This document shows, one piece after another, positions 34,976 to 45,234 of a stretch of 45,234 nt of DNA. A program made the position numbers and the translations under genes. The notes beneath the pieces were generated by a model that saw nothing but the letters and a program-made list of their open reading frames with translations, was not told the origin of the DNA and did no database searches. Each line of letters begins with the position of its first letter. Position 1 is the first letter of the stretch. The stretch is from Tetrahymena elliotti 4EA (lineage: Eukaryota; Ciliophora; Oligohymenophorea; Hymenostomatida; Tetrahymenidae), in NCBI GenBank assembly GCA_000231825.2, contig JH720310.1:41341-86574 (forward strand). Reading direction: 5' to 3'.

Positions 34976-37342
34976 ATGTTAATATAAAATACTTAATATT
35001 TTGAAGATCTCAATGATGTATTTCTATTTTAAAAGATATTGGAATATATTTTAATATTTATCGATTTAAAGATACAAAGCTCAAATTTAACTTCATACCT
35101 AAGTCTTCATATTAGCTTCAAGTAAAATTATTTAATTTTCTTAAAAATTATTGATTCTACAAACTAATTTTTATTCTTTATCTAAATAATAGATAGTGTT
35201 TTAACTTAATTAGTTAGTTAATTAGTGATGCACTATCATTTTATTAGAAATTTTCAGATTCCTACTTAATTCAAATTTTTTGTTTTTTTCATTCTTTTAA
35301 ATCTATCTATCTTTATTCAATTCTTATTTTTTAAAAGTTACTATTTAAGTGGTGAAATTGCAGCTTAAGGATTAGGGTCTGAGTTAGCAAAATGCTCTAG
35401 CCTCCAAAATTTGACTGTCAACCTCACGTAAAAATAGAATTTCTAAATTAATCAGACATTTTTGAATAAATAATTAAAGATTTTATTTTATGAGTGACGG
35501 ATTTAATAATTTGTGTTGGTTTAGTTACTTTTTGTGAGGTTTATTAATTAAATTAGTTTGCTCTTTTCAGATTTAATTTTAAATTTATGTTTGCCTGAAT
35601 TTGATTTTTGTGAGGTTTATTAAATTAATTTGTTGTTTTCTGATTTAATACTAATTTTTTGTTTACTGATTCTTTTACTTTATTTATTTTTTTAATATTT
35701 GAAAAGTAACAATAATATAGGTGAAGTGGGTGCATAAGGATTAAGTGCTGGCTTAAGAAAATGTCCTAAACTACAAACTTTGACTCTTTACCTCAAGTAA
35801 AAATTATGTATGTTTGGATATTTATTAAACCTTTTGAATGAATTAATAAAAAAGACTTTAATTTATGAGCAAATAACTAACTAACTTACTAATTTTGGTA
35901 AATTTAATTACTTGCTTGCTTGTTTGATTTTTGTTTGGCTCATGAATTTTTATTTGTTTTTAACATTCAGTTTAATTCAAATTTGTATGCTTTTGTTATC
36001 TTTTTAAATATTTCTTTATTCAATATTTATTTTTATAATTCTTTAAAAGTGAGAATAATATTGGGGAGATTGGTGTATTAGGTTTAGGATCAGGTTTAGC
36101 AAAATGCTTTAATCTCTAAAATTTAACTCTTTATCTCTAGTAAAAGCTGCCTTTAATATTAATTATTCATTTTTGTATGAATAAAGGCTTTAATATATGA
36201 ACAGCTTTTTTGATCTATCTTTAATTTTTATTTGATATTTTCAGATTAAATTCAAATTAAAAAATTTTTCTCATACTTTTAAATACATTTTATCCAACAT
36301 TAATTATTATATTTTAAAAGGTCAAATAATACGGGTGAAATTGGCACATAAGGATTAGGATCCAAGTTAGCAAAATGCTCTAATCTCTAAACTTTGACTC
36401 TTTAGCTCATGTACAAATAATGATTCAATATTAATTATGCATTTTTGAAAGAATAAAGAAAGAATTTAATTTATCATCTACTTATTTATTCTCCTTCGTT
36501 AGTTGCTTGCTTGATATTTATTCATTTTTATTTGTTATTTGAGATTTAATTCAAATTTTGATGCTTTTCTTATTCTTTAAAATATTTCTTGATTCAATAT
36601 TAACTTTTTTAATTTTGAAAGTAACAATAATATTAGCCAAATGGGTTCATTTGGATTAGGTTCTGGGTTATCAAAATGCTCCAATCTCTAAACTCTGACT
36701 CTTAAGTTTTAGTAAATTTATTTAGTGTTTCTATATTAATTATGCATTTTCAAATGAATAAACAAATACTTTAATTTATGATTAATTGATTGACTTAGTT
36801 ACTGATTTTGGTTTCTTTATTTCTCTTTATGCATTTGACTCAATAATTTTCAAATGTTATTTAAAGATTTAATTGAAATTTTTATGTTTTTCTCTCATTT
36901 TAAAAATATTTCTTTATTTAATATTTATTAAAAAAATGTTTAAAAGGTTTAATGACATAAATAACACAGGTGCTGAAGAATTAGGATCTAGTTTAGCAAA
37001 GTGCTCTAATCTCTAAACTTTGACTCTTTGCATCTAGTAAAAATAGTTTTTCAATATTAATATTCAATTTATCATAAATAAATATTTATAATTTATGACC
37101 AACTGATTAATCTGGATTTGTTTGTTTACTTGATCTTTTACTCATTCATTATTTTTATCTGTTTTTTGATTCAGATTTAATTTAAATTATTATGTTTTTT
37201 CTTCTTCTTTGCTTAAAAATTTGTTGATTCGCTCTTTATAATTTTTAAAAGAGATAATTAAATTGATAAAATGGGAACATAAAGATTAAGATCAAAACTA
37301 ACAAAAGCAAAAAGATTAGTAGAATTATCTCTAAAATGTTGA
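34976..37342 (+). CDS. small LRR protein, one repeat per exon (copy 2)
   Basis: Eight exons: 34976-35121, 35338-35427, 35707-35796, 36050-36139, 36321-36410, 36622-36711, 36947-37036 and 37252-37342, giving 258 aa. The first exon encodes MLIQNTQYFEDLND... ending SSNLTSYLSLHISFN. Six internal exons of exactly 90 nt follow, all phase 2-2, each one repeat such as GEIGTQGLGSKLAKCSNLQT followed by LTLQL. The last exon ends RSKLTKAKRLVELSLKC, then TGA. Introns are 181-279 nt and visibly alike (each ends with a block like TTTATTCAATATT... AAAAG). First and last exons match those of the inverted gene at 2996-4529, showing common descent. LRRs form a curved binding solenoid, and the partner is unknown. 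No signal peptide is present. Repeat divergence is moderate, with no stops in any exon. Confidence 0.8.
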
Positions 37343-37970
37343 ATTAATAACTAATTACAAAAGAAAGGACAGACATTACATGGTGATTGATACTTAATCT
37401 TAAATAGTTGAATGATTATCATATGTTTAATATTTCTCAATTATGATTCTAAAAATAAATAAAAAATATTGTGTTAATATTTAAAACATGTTTTTTTGAT
37501 TAATCAATTTCTTTCATTTAGCGCTTATCTATTAAAATTACATTTTTTATCACTATTATTTAATTTTAAATAACTTTATTTTTTATTTCTTGTTAAAAAA
37601 AGTTCTAAAATTAGAATTTAAAACCAATCATTTTTTCAAGAATTTCTAAAATCCTCTAAATAGTCATAATTCTTTATTTATTTAGAGTCAACGATTTATT
37701 GACAATGTTCTGAATAAATTTTATTTTCACTTTTATATTTTACTTAAGGGAATAGGGACATCAGTATTATTAAGATATGATAATTATCTTCATCGGATAT
37801 TACTAGCTTGTATTTATAGTGCTAAAAAAATGCGACATTTAATATGAAAGCAAAATATTTTTCCATAGAGCTATAATTGAGTCATACATGTATTTATTTA
37901 TTATTAAAACAAAAGATAAAGATATTGCTGAAAGCTGTTCTTAAGAATAAGCTTTATAAAACTATTTGAG
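37343..37970. other. intergenic DNA or unresolved 5' exons
   Basis: 3' flank of the LRR gene. An ATG at 37844 opens a plus-strand frame (MKAKYFSIELQLSHT...) in register with the exon at 37971-38130 but stops at TGA 37967-37969. An intron removing that stop would make it the start of the next gene, though no splice pair I tried gave a convincing phase. An imperfect inverted repeat AAGATA...TATCTT lies near 37765-37782. Confidence 0.4.
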
Positions 37971-40036
37971 GGATAAGTAAATCAATATCAAAAATTTTGA
38001 AAACTAAATTCTTTTATTATCTAAAAGAGGAAAAGATCAAGGATATCTTTATTAGAATTAATGCACAAAGTGACTGCAATGAAAATATTTTGATTGAAGA
38101 GTTTTATTTAGTCTTTCATTAAGAGATTAGGTAATTTTTATTTTAATTTTATTAAATATTTAACAATCAAAAATGCATCTAAAAGATTCAAACCTAAGTA
38201 TACAAACACACAGAGATAAAGAAATATTTGCAAACATAAAAAAAAATAAATGTCAACATTTTTTACTTTGGATATTTATAATATATTAACTCATTTTCTT
38301 TGTTAAAGATAGACTATGTTAAAATATAATTTTTATTATTTTAACCTTCTCAGATCTTTTTACTTGCTAAAACTCATTCAAAAACAAAAAAACAAGCAAA
38401 GATTAATTAATTACAATTAAAAAAAAAAAATATTTTAATTCGTTTCTATAAAGCTTGTTTATTTATGGTGAGAATTAATGAATGAATATGACATGAAAAT
38501 AATGGAAATGTATTGTTTGTTTGTTGGATGTTAAATATAAAGTAATAAATGAAATGTTAGAATAACTTTACTTTAAATTAAATTATTGATTTGTTTGTTT
38601 GTTTCTAAACGTTTTAATTATGATAAGAATTTTTTTTTTTAAGAATTGAATTAATTTGAAAGTTTGCGTAATTTAAAAATTAGGATATCAAAAATAGTTA
38701 ATTTATTAAGTAAGAAGAAACAATTAGAAATGTAGAAATAATCTTTTACCATTAAAGATGTAACTTTCTTTTGTAATAGGCAAAAGTAGTACATATACAT
38801 GTCAAACCCTTAATACTTAAGTATAATTTATCAAATTATGAGTCAAATCAAACCAATTTATGATGATATCAATTATTATTTTTAGAAATAACTGAAGTCC
38901 AATACTATTTTACAGAAATGACTAAGCTTTTTTTGAGAAAATAAGGGATAACTGCCACTAATTTAATTGCAGATTTGTAATAAAATATTTTAAATTAAAG
39001 TTAATGGGATTAACATGTTATTTTATTAAAAGCTCAAGTTAATATGTCAAAGGAGAGCATGTATTACTTAAATCTAATTCCCACATTTAGGCCATACCAA
39101 TGAATAAAATATGTTTTTTAGTTAATTTAGGAAGAGTTTTTAACCTTACTGAAGGTATCTTTAATGAAAATCAAACCAAAAATGAAATATTCTATTGTTA
39201 TATTATAAAAGATAGACTAGGTTATGATTTCCTGTAGTTTTTAAGACTTCTTTGCTCTGATTTTCCAAAATTGGTAGTGTTAAAAAGTTTAAAAATGATA
39301 AAAGGAGATTGGCATTCAGATGATGTAATACAAATAGTTTTTTAGATGCATTCAAATTAAATTTACAAATTATTGATTCTATGAATAATATATTATTTTA
39401 AATAGGATAGTATTTTGTCTATGCAATATAATGGATAAACATTTATATAGAGTCTTTTTGTTAATTTCTTATTTGAAGATTTATTGAATTATATTGAAGA
39501 ATAAGCTTTATAAGATTGTACAGTAGAAAATGTAGGAAACCAAATACTTTAATATTATGAATAATAAGAGTCATAAAGTGATTCAGTAAGTATCAAATAT
39601 TCTTTAGCAAGAAACATCAACAAATAAATATTTTATTTAAGATTACTAGACCGCCTCTGAATATTTTGTTTGAAGTTTTAGTTCAGAGTGCTGAATGGCC
39701 AGAAAGAGAATTCACAACTAATTTAGTATTCTTTTCTGAAAATTTAATGAAGGAATTAGTTAAAGGAAACAAAAATAAAGTAAAATAATTAATTAACATA
39801 AAACTAGTTAAAATTATTCATTTTTTTAAATATAAAAGCTAAGCATAAATGATTTTAGAAAAAAATTATTTGAGAATAAATCCTTGTTAAAATTAGTTAA
39901 TGAAAATATTAATTTTGTTGAAAAATCAAATACAAAAGTAAAAGAAATAGTAAGAATCATTTCTGAAAAACCAGAAGATCTCTTCCCTCCAGAGGAATAA
40001 ATCACCAAAAAAAAATCAAAAAAGAAAAAAGAGTGA
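37971..40036 (+). CDS. helical protein, weak similarity to Integrator subunit 3 C-terminal half; 5' end unresolved
   Basis: Exon chain with consistent phases: about 37971-38130, 38780-38820, 38886-38976, 39033-39324, 39406-39585, 39642-39779, 39839-40036, ending TGA after a lysine-rich tail (EEQITKKKSKKKKE). The 41-nt second exon and its 649-nt upstream intron are supported only by phase fit. The product is alpha-helical with no signal or membrane span. Stretches such as RLGYDFLQFLRLLCSDFP, DSILSMQYNGQTFIQSLF and EREFTTNLVFFSENL fall in the same order as roughly similar segments of animal INTS3 (a snRNA- and transcription-processing Integrator subunit). The resemblance is weak and recalled, not computed. 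The start codon is not identified and more exons may lie at 37343-37970. If the INTS3 idea is wrong, this is a hypothetical protein. Confidence 0.6.
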
Positions 40037-41036
40037 TAAATCAAAAAATATTTAATAAAAAATAACTAACTAAATTATTTATTATATCAAGCTTATTTTT
40101 GATGGATACATTTTAACTTAAAATTAGTAGTTTTATTTATATTTAAAGTGGTTAAAAATATTTAAAATTGGCAATAATTCTGTAATTTATTAATTAATTC
40201 AAATCAGACCTTATTTGAATGAATAAATATGAAGTTAAAATTAGTTTTATGTATTATTGTGGTTTAAAAGATTCAAATTTTGCAATAATTCTATAAATTA
40301 TTAATTGTATATAGTGAGATCCTATTTCAATGGATTATTAAGTTAAAATTAGTTTTATTTTTATTTAAAGTGGCTTAAAAATTCAAATTTAACTATAGTT
40401 CAATCTTATTCTATATTCTTAATCTTAAATCAACTTAATTGAAGATTAATTTTAGTATTTTGAATAAAATTGTAAATAATTATCAAAAAATAATTTTTAA
40501 ATAAAGAATTAAAGCAGTTTAGCCTTTATTAAAATGAATAAAAATTTTAAGATTTTAATAAAACTAGGTCATTTTAAAGGTTATTTTACACCAAATTTAT
40601 AAATGAAAAATAATATATTCTAACTAAAGTAATGTTTAATATACATTTGAATTTATCAATGCTAAAAAATGGAAAATTATTAATTTTATTTAAAATATTT
40701 TTTCTTTATTAATTTTTTAAATGAAAAATAATATTAAATATCATTCGCTTATTAGATTATTGTTAACTTTTTTATTTGCATTTTATTGTTTATGTAAGTC
40801 AAGTAAATACCCAATTTCTTTTGCTGAAATTATTCTCTTATGAAATTTATTCAATAACTAAATTCATTATTTATTAAGAATAGTATTTAGGAAGAAAAGT
40901 TAGTTCTAGAGTGATAATTGAATATAATTTTATTTCTAATATAAATTGTGATGTTTATTGTAAGAAAATAGATATTTATAAGTGATTGAATAAGCTATTT
41001 AATTGCTTACAAACATGAATAATTATGTAAATATGC
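40037..41036. other. convergent 3' intergenic region
   Basis: Between the 3' ends of the INTS3-like gene (+) and ARPC5 (-). Holds the three-copy repeat at 40095-40400 and otherwise AT-rich DNA without coding signal. Confidence 0.5.
40095..40400. repeat. three imperfect tandem copies of about 110-120 bp
   Basis: Each copy carries AAAATTAGTTTTAT (near 40120, 40238 and 40346), then TTTAAAGTGG or TTGTGGTTTAAAA, then TTCAAATTT or TTTAAAATT, the first two followed by GCAATAATTCT and AATTATTAATT. Noncoding on both strands. Confidence 0.65.
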
Positions 41037-41569
41037 TCATAATAGATTAGGATCTTTGTGGGTAGGATAATTGTCAATAGGAATAATTAAGGAACGTTGT
41101 CTAGAAATAGATTTTAAGATAATAGATTTTCCAAATTTATCAACTAATTAGGCATGCATTTTAAATAACTTTTAAGACAAGAACTTATCTTCCTTGCATT
41201 TACCATTGGAAATTAATTCGAAGCTCTATTTAAAAGATAAATATTTAAAATTGAAGTAAAAAGAATAAATTTTGATGGTACTTTGTTAATGTAATCATAA
41301 AGATTAACTGCTTCTTGGTCACTGAGAGCATCGACAATTGATCTTTCTCTATCTTTTGCTGTTTGAAGTACTGAATGGAAAAGAGCAACATATTTTTCTA
41401 TTGTTTCTTGATTTTTTGATTTAACAGGAGGATTGTCAACAACTATTTTCATTTTTTGTACTACATCTTAATTGGCTGCATTCTTTAAAAGACTCATTTT
41501 TTCATCATAAGCCTTTAAAGCTTCTTATTCAGCTTCTTGCTATTTTGCGTTGGATTTTTAGGATGCCAT
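41037..41569 (-). CDS. ARPC5: ARPC5, 16-kDa subunit of the Arp2/3 complex
   Basis: Two exons (41282-41569, 41037-41225) with a 56-nt intron, 158 aa, close to the usual length of about 150. ARPC5 landmarks: a helical N-terminal region, then VVDNPPVKSKNQ (family NPPxxxKxQ), a helix ending VLQTAKDRERSIVDALSDQE, LYDYINKSFE (family MKYIYRGFE), and the closing LFKMHAQLVDKFGKSIILKS (family LLKWHEK...GxGSIVRVL). The subunit helps assemble the actin-branching Arp2/3 complex in the cytoplasm. A short C-terminal extension (IPIDNYPTHKDPN) follows the usual end. The ATG at 41569 is chosen as first Met. The frame stays open for about 130 nt upstream without another ATG and looks protein-like (YLKAKQIKARQINTFIK), so an upstream exon is possible. 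Confidence 0.85.
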
Positions 41570-42510
41570 TCTTGCTGCTACTTGCTTTATTTAAGGTTTT
41601 ATAAATGTATTTATCTATCTAGCTTTTATTTGCTTTGCTTTAAGATATTTTAATAAATAATTAATATCTTTTATATATTTCTATTCATAAATTATTCATG
41701 ATTGATCGATCAATTTTTGATACTTATTTCTTAATTTTAATCACACCTCCTTTATTGCTTGCTATTCAATCAAAAATATATCACTTTTGATGTCTTTTTC
41801 AATAGTAATCAATAAGCAAGTAAATCAATCTATCTATCAATCAATCGCCTCGCCTTGCCTCGCCTGGCCAGATAAGCAATAAACAATACCAGATATCTGC
41901 AATCAACTAATTTCTTCTTATTTTTTGTCTTAAAATATTTAATCTATTTACCTAAAATTAATTCGAAAAATCATCCTAATTAAGATTTATTTAAATTAAT
42001 TTATATACTGTACTACTACTATTACTACCATATTCTGAATTTTTAATTCATTTCGCAAAATAATTTTAAAAAATCATACACATATGTTATTTATTCTATT
42101 TTGGAAATATTTTCGTTAAATTATTTTAAAGGTATATTATTTTTTACTTATCTGTATTTGTATTTGAAAAAGTTACATATTTTTAAAATTTAATGAATTT
42201 AAAATTAATAATCAATAAGATTAAATAATAGTTTTTAGATTAAACTTAATTATTAGATTCTAATAAATAATTAAGATTCTAAATTAACAATTATGCTATT
42301 CTTTTGCTCATGATTAGTAAGTAGTCAAAATATCAATTAAGTGAATTCGGTGTAAATAAATATAAATATTGTTTTAATATTAATTTTCTTTGAAAAACTA
42401 AAAATAATAAATATTGTCATAAATAATTTTTATGTTTTTTCGTCATAATTATTCATAAATTATTAATTAAATTTTGTTTAATTTTTGATTAAAAAAAGGA
42501 AAAAAAAGTA
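41570..42510. other. divergent 5' intergenic region
   Basis: Between the divergent starts of ARPC5 (-) and the long LRR gene (+). The part next to ARPC5 may hold an upstream exon of that gene. Contains the GC-rich pentamer run at 41846-41865 flanked by ATCAATC/TATCTATC microsatellite-like sequence. Confidence 0.45.
41846..41865. repeat. (CGCCT)4 GC-rich pentamer run
   Basis: CGCCT CGCCT TGCCT CGCCT, followed by GGCCA. It is about 75% GC in surroundings that are about 20% GC. It is not the ciliate telomere repeat CCCCAA, nor any motif I recognise. Confidence 0.9.
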
Positions 42511-44828
42511 ATGATATTTTAGAATTCAAATTAATAGTGCAATTTATCAGATTTATTTAGCATTAATTTATCATAGAATTTGAACATAAATATTCAAATT
42601 AGTAAAAAGAAGATTTAAGTAGAGCATGATAATTGCTCAGAATATATAGACAAACACCTTTAGTTTTCTTATCTCTACATTTTGAATCTTTATGCCAAAA
42701 AAAATTCACTTGGCAATAAGGGACTGTCAGAGTTATGTTCAAGATTAGATAAATGCATTCCTTTTTAGAGTATGAAATTATTTTTGAGCTAAAACTAAAT
42801 CGGTGATGAGGGTGTTTCAGAATTGGGCTCTGGATTATCTTAATGCTCTAATCTACAAAGCATAGAACTACATCTCAAAAATAATTATTTTGGTGATAAG
42901 GGTATATCAGAATTGGGCTCTGGATTAGCTAAATATATTTATAAAGTATAAAACTATATCTCAAAAATAACTAAATTACTTATAAGGGTACATCAGAATT
43001 GGGATCAGGATTAGCTAAATTCTCTAATCTTTAAAGAATAGAGCTAGATCTAAGCAATAAATAAATTGGGGATTAGTGTAGAACAGAATTGAGCCCTGTA
43101 TTAGCCAAATGCTCTCATCTCTAAAGTATAGAAATCAATTTAAGCAAAAACAAAATTGGAGATAAGGTTACATCAGAATTGGGCTCTGGATTAGCTAAAT
43201 GCTCTAATCTATTAAATCTTTTACTCTGTCTAGAAAATAATTAAATTGGCGATTAGGGTACATCAGCATTGGCCTCTGGAATAGCTAATTGCTCTAATCT
43301 CTAAAGCATAGTTATAAATCTTAATAATAATTAAATAGGCAATAAGGGAACTTCAGAATTGAGCTTTGGATTAGCTGAATGCTCTAATTTATAAAGAATA
43401 AAACTATAAATCAACAATAACTAAATTGGGGATAAAGGTACATCAGAATTGGGCTCTGGATTAGCTAAATGCTCTAATCTATAAAGTATTTAATTAGGGC
43501 TAGATGATAACTAAATTGGTAATTAGGGTATATCAGAATTGGGTTCAGGAATAAATAAATGTTCTAATCTCTAAAATATAGTTCTAAGTCTCAGAAATAA
43601 CTAAATTAGCAATAAAGGTTCATCAGAATTTGGTTCTGGATTAGCAAATTTAAAATACATAGAAATTTGTTTCAATAATAACTAAATTGGTGATAAGGGT
43701 ATTTCAGAATTGTGTTCTGGATTATCTAAATGCTCTAATTTATAAAGTATAAAATTATAGTGCTGCAATAACTAAATTAGCGATAAGGGTATATCATAAT
43801 TGGGCTCTGGATTAGCTAAAAACTAACATCTATAAAATATTATATTAGGTCTAGATTATAATTAAATTGATGATAAGGGGGCATCTGAATTGGGCTCTGG
43901 ATTAGCTAAATGCTCTAATCTATAATATATACTTCTAGGTCTAAACAATAACTAAATTGGTCATAGTGGTATATCAGAATTGCGATTGGGAATAGCTAAA
44001 TGCTCTAATCTATAAAGTATATAATTATTTCTCAAAAATAACTAAATTGGTGATTAGGGTATATCAGAATTGGGCTCTGCATTAGTTAATTGTCCTAATC
44101 TCTAAAATATTTTACTTGCTGTAGACAATAACTAACTAGGTGATCAGGGTATATAAGAATTGAGCTGTGGATTAGTTAAATGTTTCAATCTATAAAGTTT
44201 TGTTCTCGATCTCTCCGATAACTAAATTGGCAATAAAGGAATATTATAATTTGCCTCTGAAAACTCTAATCTCCAAAGCATAGAAATATATTACAGCAAT
44301 AACTAACTTGGAGATAAGGGTATATCAGAATTGAGTTATGGATTAGCAAAATGCTTTAATCTCTAAAAAATTTTATTAGTTTTAGACAATAACCAAATTA
44401 GCAATGAGGGTACAAGAGAATTATGTTCTAATTTATCTTAATGCTCTAATATTTAAAAGATTATGATTGATTTAAACAATAATTAAATAGACAATAAGGT
44501 TTTATCAGAAATAGCCTCTATATTTTCTGAATGCTGTAATCTCTTAAATGTTGAGTTCATTTTAAATTAGAGAGTATTTAATCATGATTTTAAAAAATTC
44601 TCTAATCTCTAATCAGTTGAATCACCAAAGAATCTAAATATTAGCTTTTCTACATTTTCACAAATGGATGCATTCTTTTTAAGTTAAGCTTTAATTAAGC
44701 TTACTTTTACATAGACTTTAATACTCAATCTAAATTAAAATACTATGGATCAGATGGCGAAATCATTTTTAAAGAAAAAAATATATAAAATGAAAAGCTT
44801 AGTAGTTTTTCAAAAAAATAATTGGTGA
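42511..44828 (+). CDS. long intronless LRR protein with one 4-nt frameshift
   Basis: ATG at 42511 opens a frame (MIFQNSNQQCNLSDLFSINL...) that enters an LRR array and stays in frame to GCT AAA at 42928-42933. About 4 nt are missing there relative to sister repeats. The array then continues in the shifted frame without a stop to TGA at 44826-44828, about 770 residues in all. Read literally, the first frame meets TGA near 43089. Repeats are of the form NQIGDKGISELGSGLAKCSN then LQSIxLxLxN, 30 residues each, about 21 copies, two of them shortened by 3 residues. The last hundred residues are non-repeat. The unit is the same type as in the exon-per-repeat genes but has no introns. No signal or membrane segment. 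Either a recent pseudogene, a sequencing error, or a spliced gene. The long intact 3' frame argues for recent function. Confidence 0.65.
42685..44570 (+). repeat. tandem 90-bp LRR-coding repeats, about 21 copies
   Basis: DNA-level tandem repeat with consensus blocks GATAAGGGTATATCAGAATT, GGGCTCTGGATTAGCTAAAT, GCTCTAATCTATAAAGTATA and AATAACTAAATTGG. The period is 90 bp, with two 81-bp units. Between-copy identity is high enough that the repeats look recently homogenised. Confidence 0.9.
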
Positions 44829-45234
44829 TTTATTTCTTTAAAAACATTAAATAAGTATAAAAGATTTTAATAATTAATTACATAATAATGTATAAATCCC
44901 AAATCAATTAATTGGTTTATGTTAATTTTAATTGATGATTCAGATTTTTTTGTTTTAATTCATTTTGTTTTCTCAATTAAATAAAATTTTATATTATTTT
45001 TTTTTGACTTACTTTTAATTAAAAAAAATAGTTCTAATATTCTTACTATTAGTTTTATCTAGCATAGAAATATTTAAGATAATAATTGTGAAAATTACAA
45101 ATCTGCATTTCTAGTTTATTAAGCCTGCAAGTTTCAGGTTTCAATTTTTAGATTTTATTTTTTTAAAAACTATAACTAATTTTGAATGCTTAATTTTAAA
45201 ATATGAATTTTAATTTAAAAATAATCAATTTTTA
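44829..45234. other. AT-rich DNA at the window end
   Basis: 3' flank of the LRR gene. No coding or repeat signal seen. Confidence 0.5.

Noticed and set aside
1..45234. Micronuclear DNA with internal eliminated sequences
   Set aside because: Exon chains run uninterrupted except for GT-AG introns, and no insertion with terminal repeats breaks a gene. I saw no exact chromosome breakage sequence, though I could not run a search.
1..45234. tRNA, rRNA, CRISPR or bacterial operon features
   Set aside because: No cloverleaf box motifs, rRNA-like GC-rich blocks, spaced direct repeats or ribosome-binding sites were noticed. The repeats present are coding LRRs or diverged tandem AT-rich DNA.

Overview
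The window is nuclear DNA of a ciliate that reads UAA and UAG as glutamine and UGA as the only stop, most likely Tetrahymena or a close relative. Every gene recognised here is open only under that code. Each ends in TGA and is full of in-frame TAA/TAG at positions where homologues have Gln or polar residues. The DNA is extremely AT-rich, intergenic DNA is nearly featureless A/T, and most genes are cut by short AT-rich GT...AG introns of about 50-75 nt, with a few of 100-650 nt. Because of the code, standard-code ORFs fragment every gene. I rebuilt the exon chains by hand from splice motifs, phase and family similarity.

Layout. 366-833 (-): N-lobe of a protein kinase, truncated or running off the window. 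2996-4529 (-): small leucine-rich-repeat (LRR) gene with one repeat per exon. 5029-7453 (-): nucleolar DEAD-box helicase DDX27/Drs1. 8499-14574 (-): PX-PH-HKD phospholipase D of about 1395 aa. 16094-16872 (+): centrin. 17339-19761 (-): secreted or lysosomal phospholipase B-like protein. 20688-21230 (-): small multi-pass membrane protein. 22298-26964 and 27434-31714 (-): two tandem paralogous BK-type (Slo) potassium channels with RCK domains. 32809-34491 (-): Q/N-rich protein of unknown function. 34976-37342 (+): second one-repeat-per-exon LRR gene, an inverted paralogue of the one at 2996-4529. About 37971-40036 (+): helical protein with a weak resemblance to the C-terminal half of Integrator subunit 3. 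41037-41569 (-): ARPC5 subunit of Arp2/3. 42511-44828 (+): long, intronless LRR array with one 4-nt frameshift.

The genes do not form an operon or pathway. They are ordinary eukaryotic single-gene units: membrane lipid and ion handling (PLD, PLBD, two K+ channels), cytoskeleton (centrin, ARPC5), ribosome biogenesis (DDX27) and a lineage-expanded LRR family. The most interesting material is evolutionary. (1) Two LRR genes have internal exons that are each exactly 90 nt, each encode one 30-residue repeat, and each are flanked by phase-2 introns, so repeats can be gained or lost without breaking the frame. One gene carries a dead exon remnant in an intron. (2) A third LRR gene carries the same 30-residue unit about 21 times with no introns. 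(3) In the second K+ channel gene, a 2-nt insertion appears to be compensated by loss of splicing of the adjacent 55-nt intron. No tRNA, rRNA, CRISPR array, transposon or prokaryotic operon signal was found.
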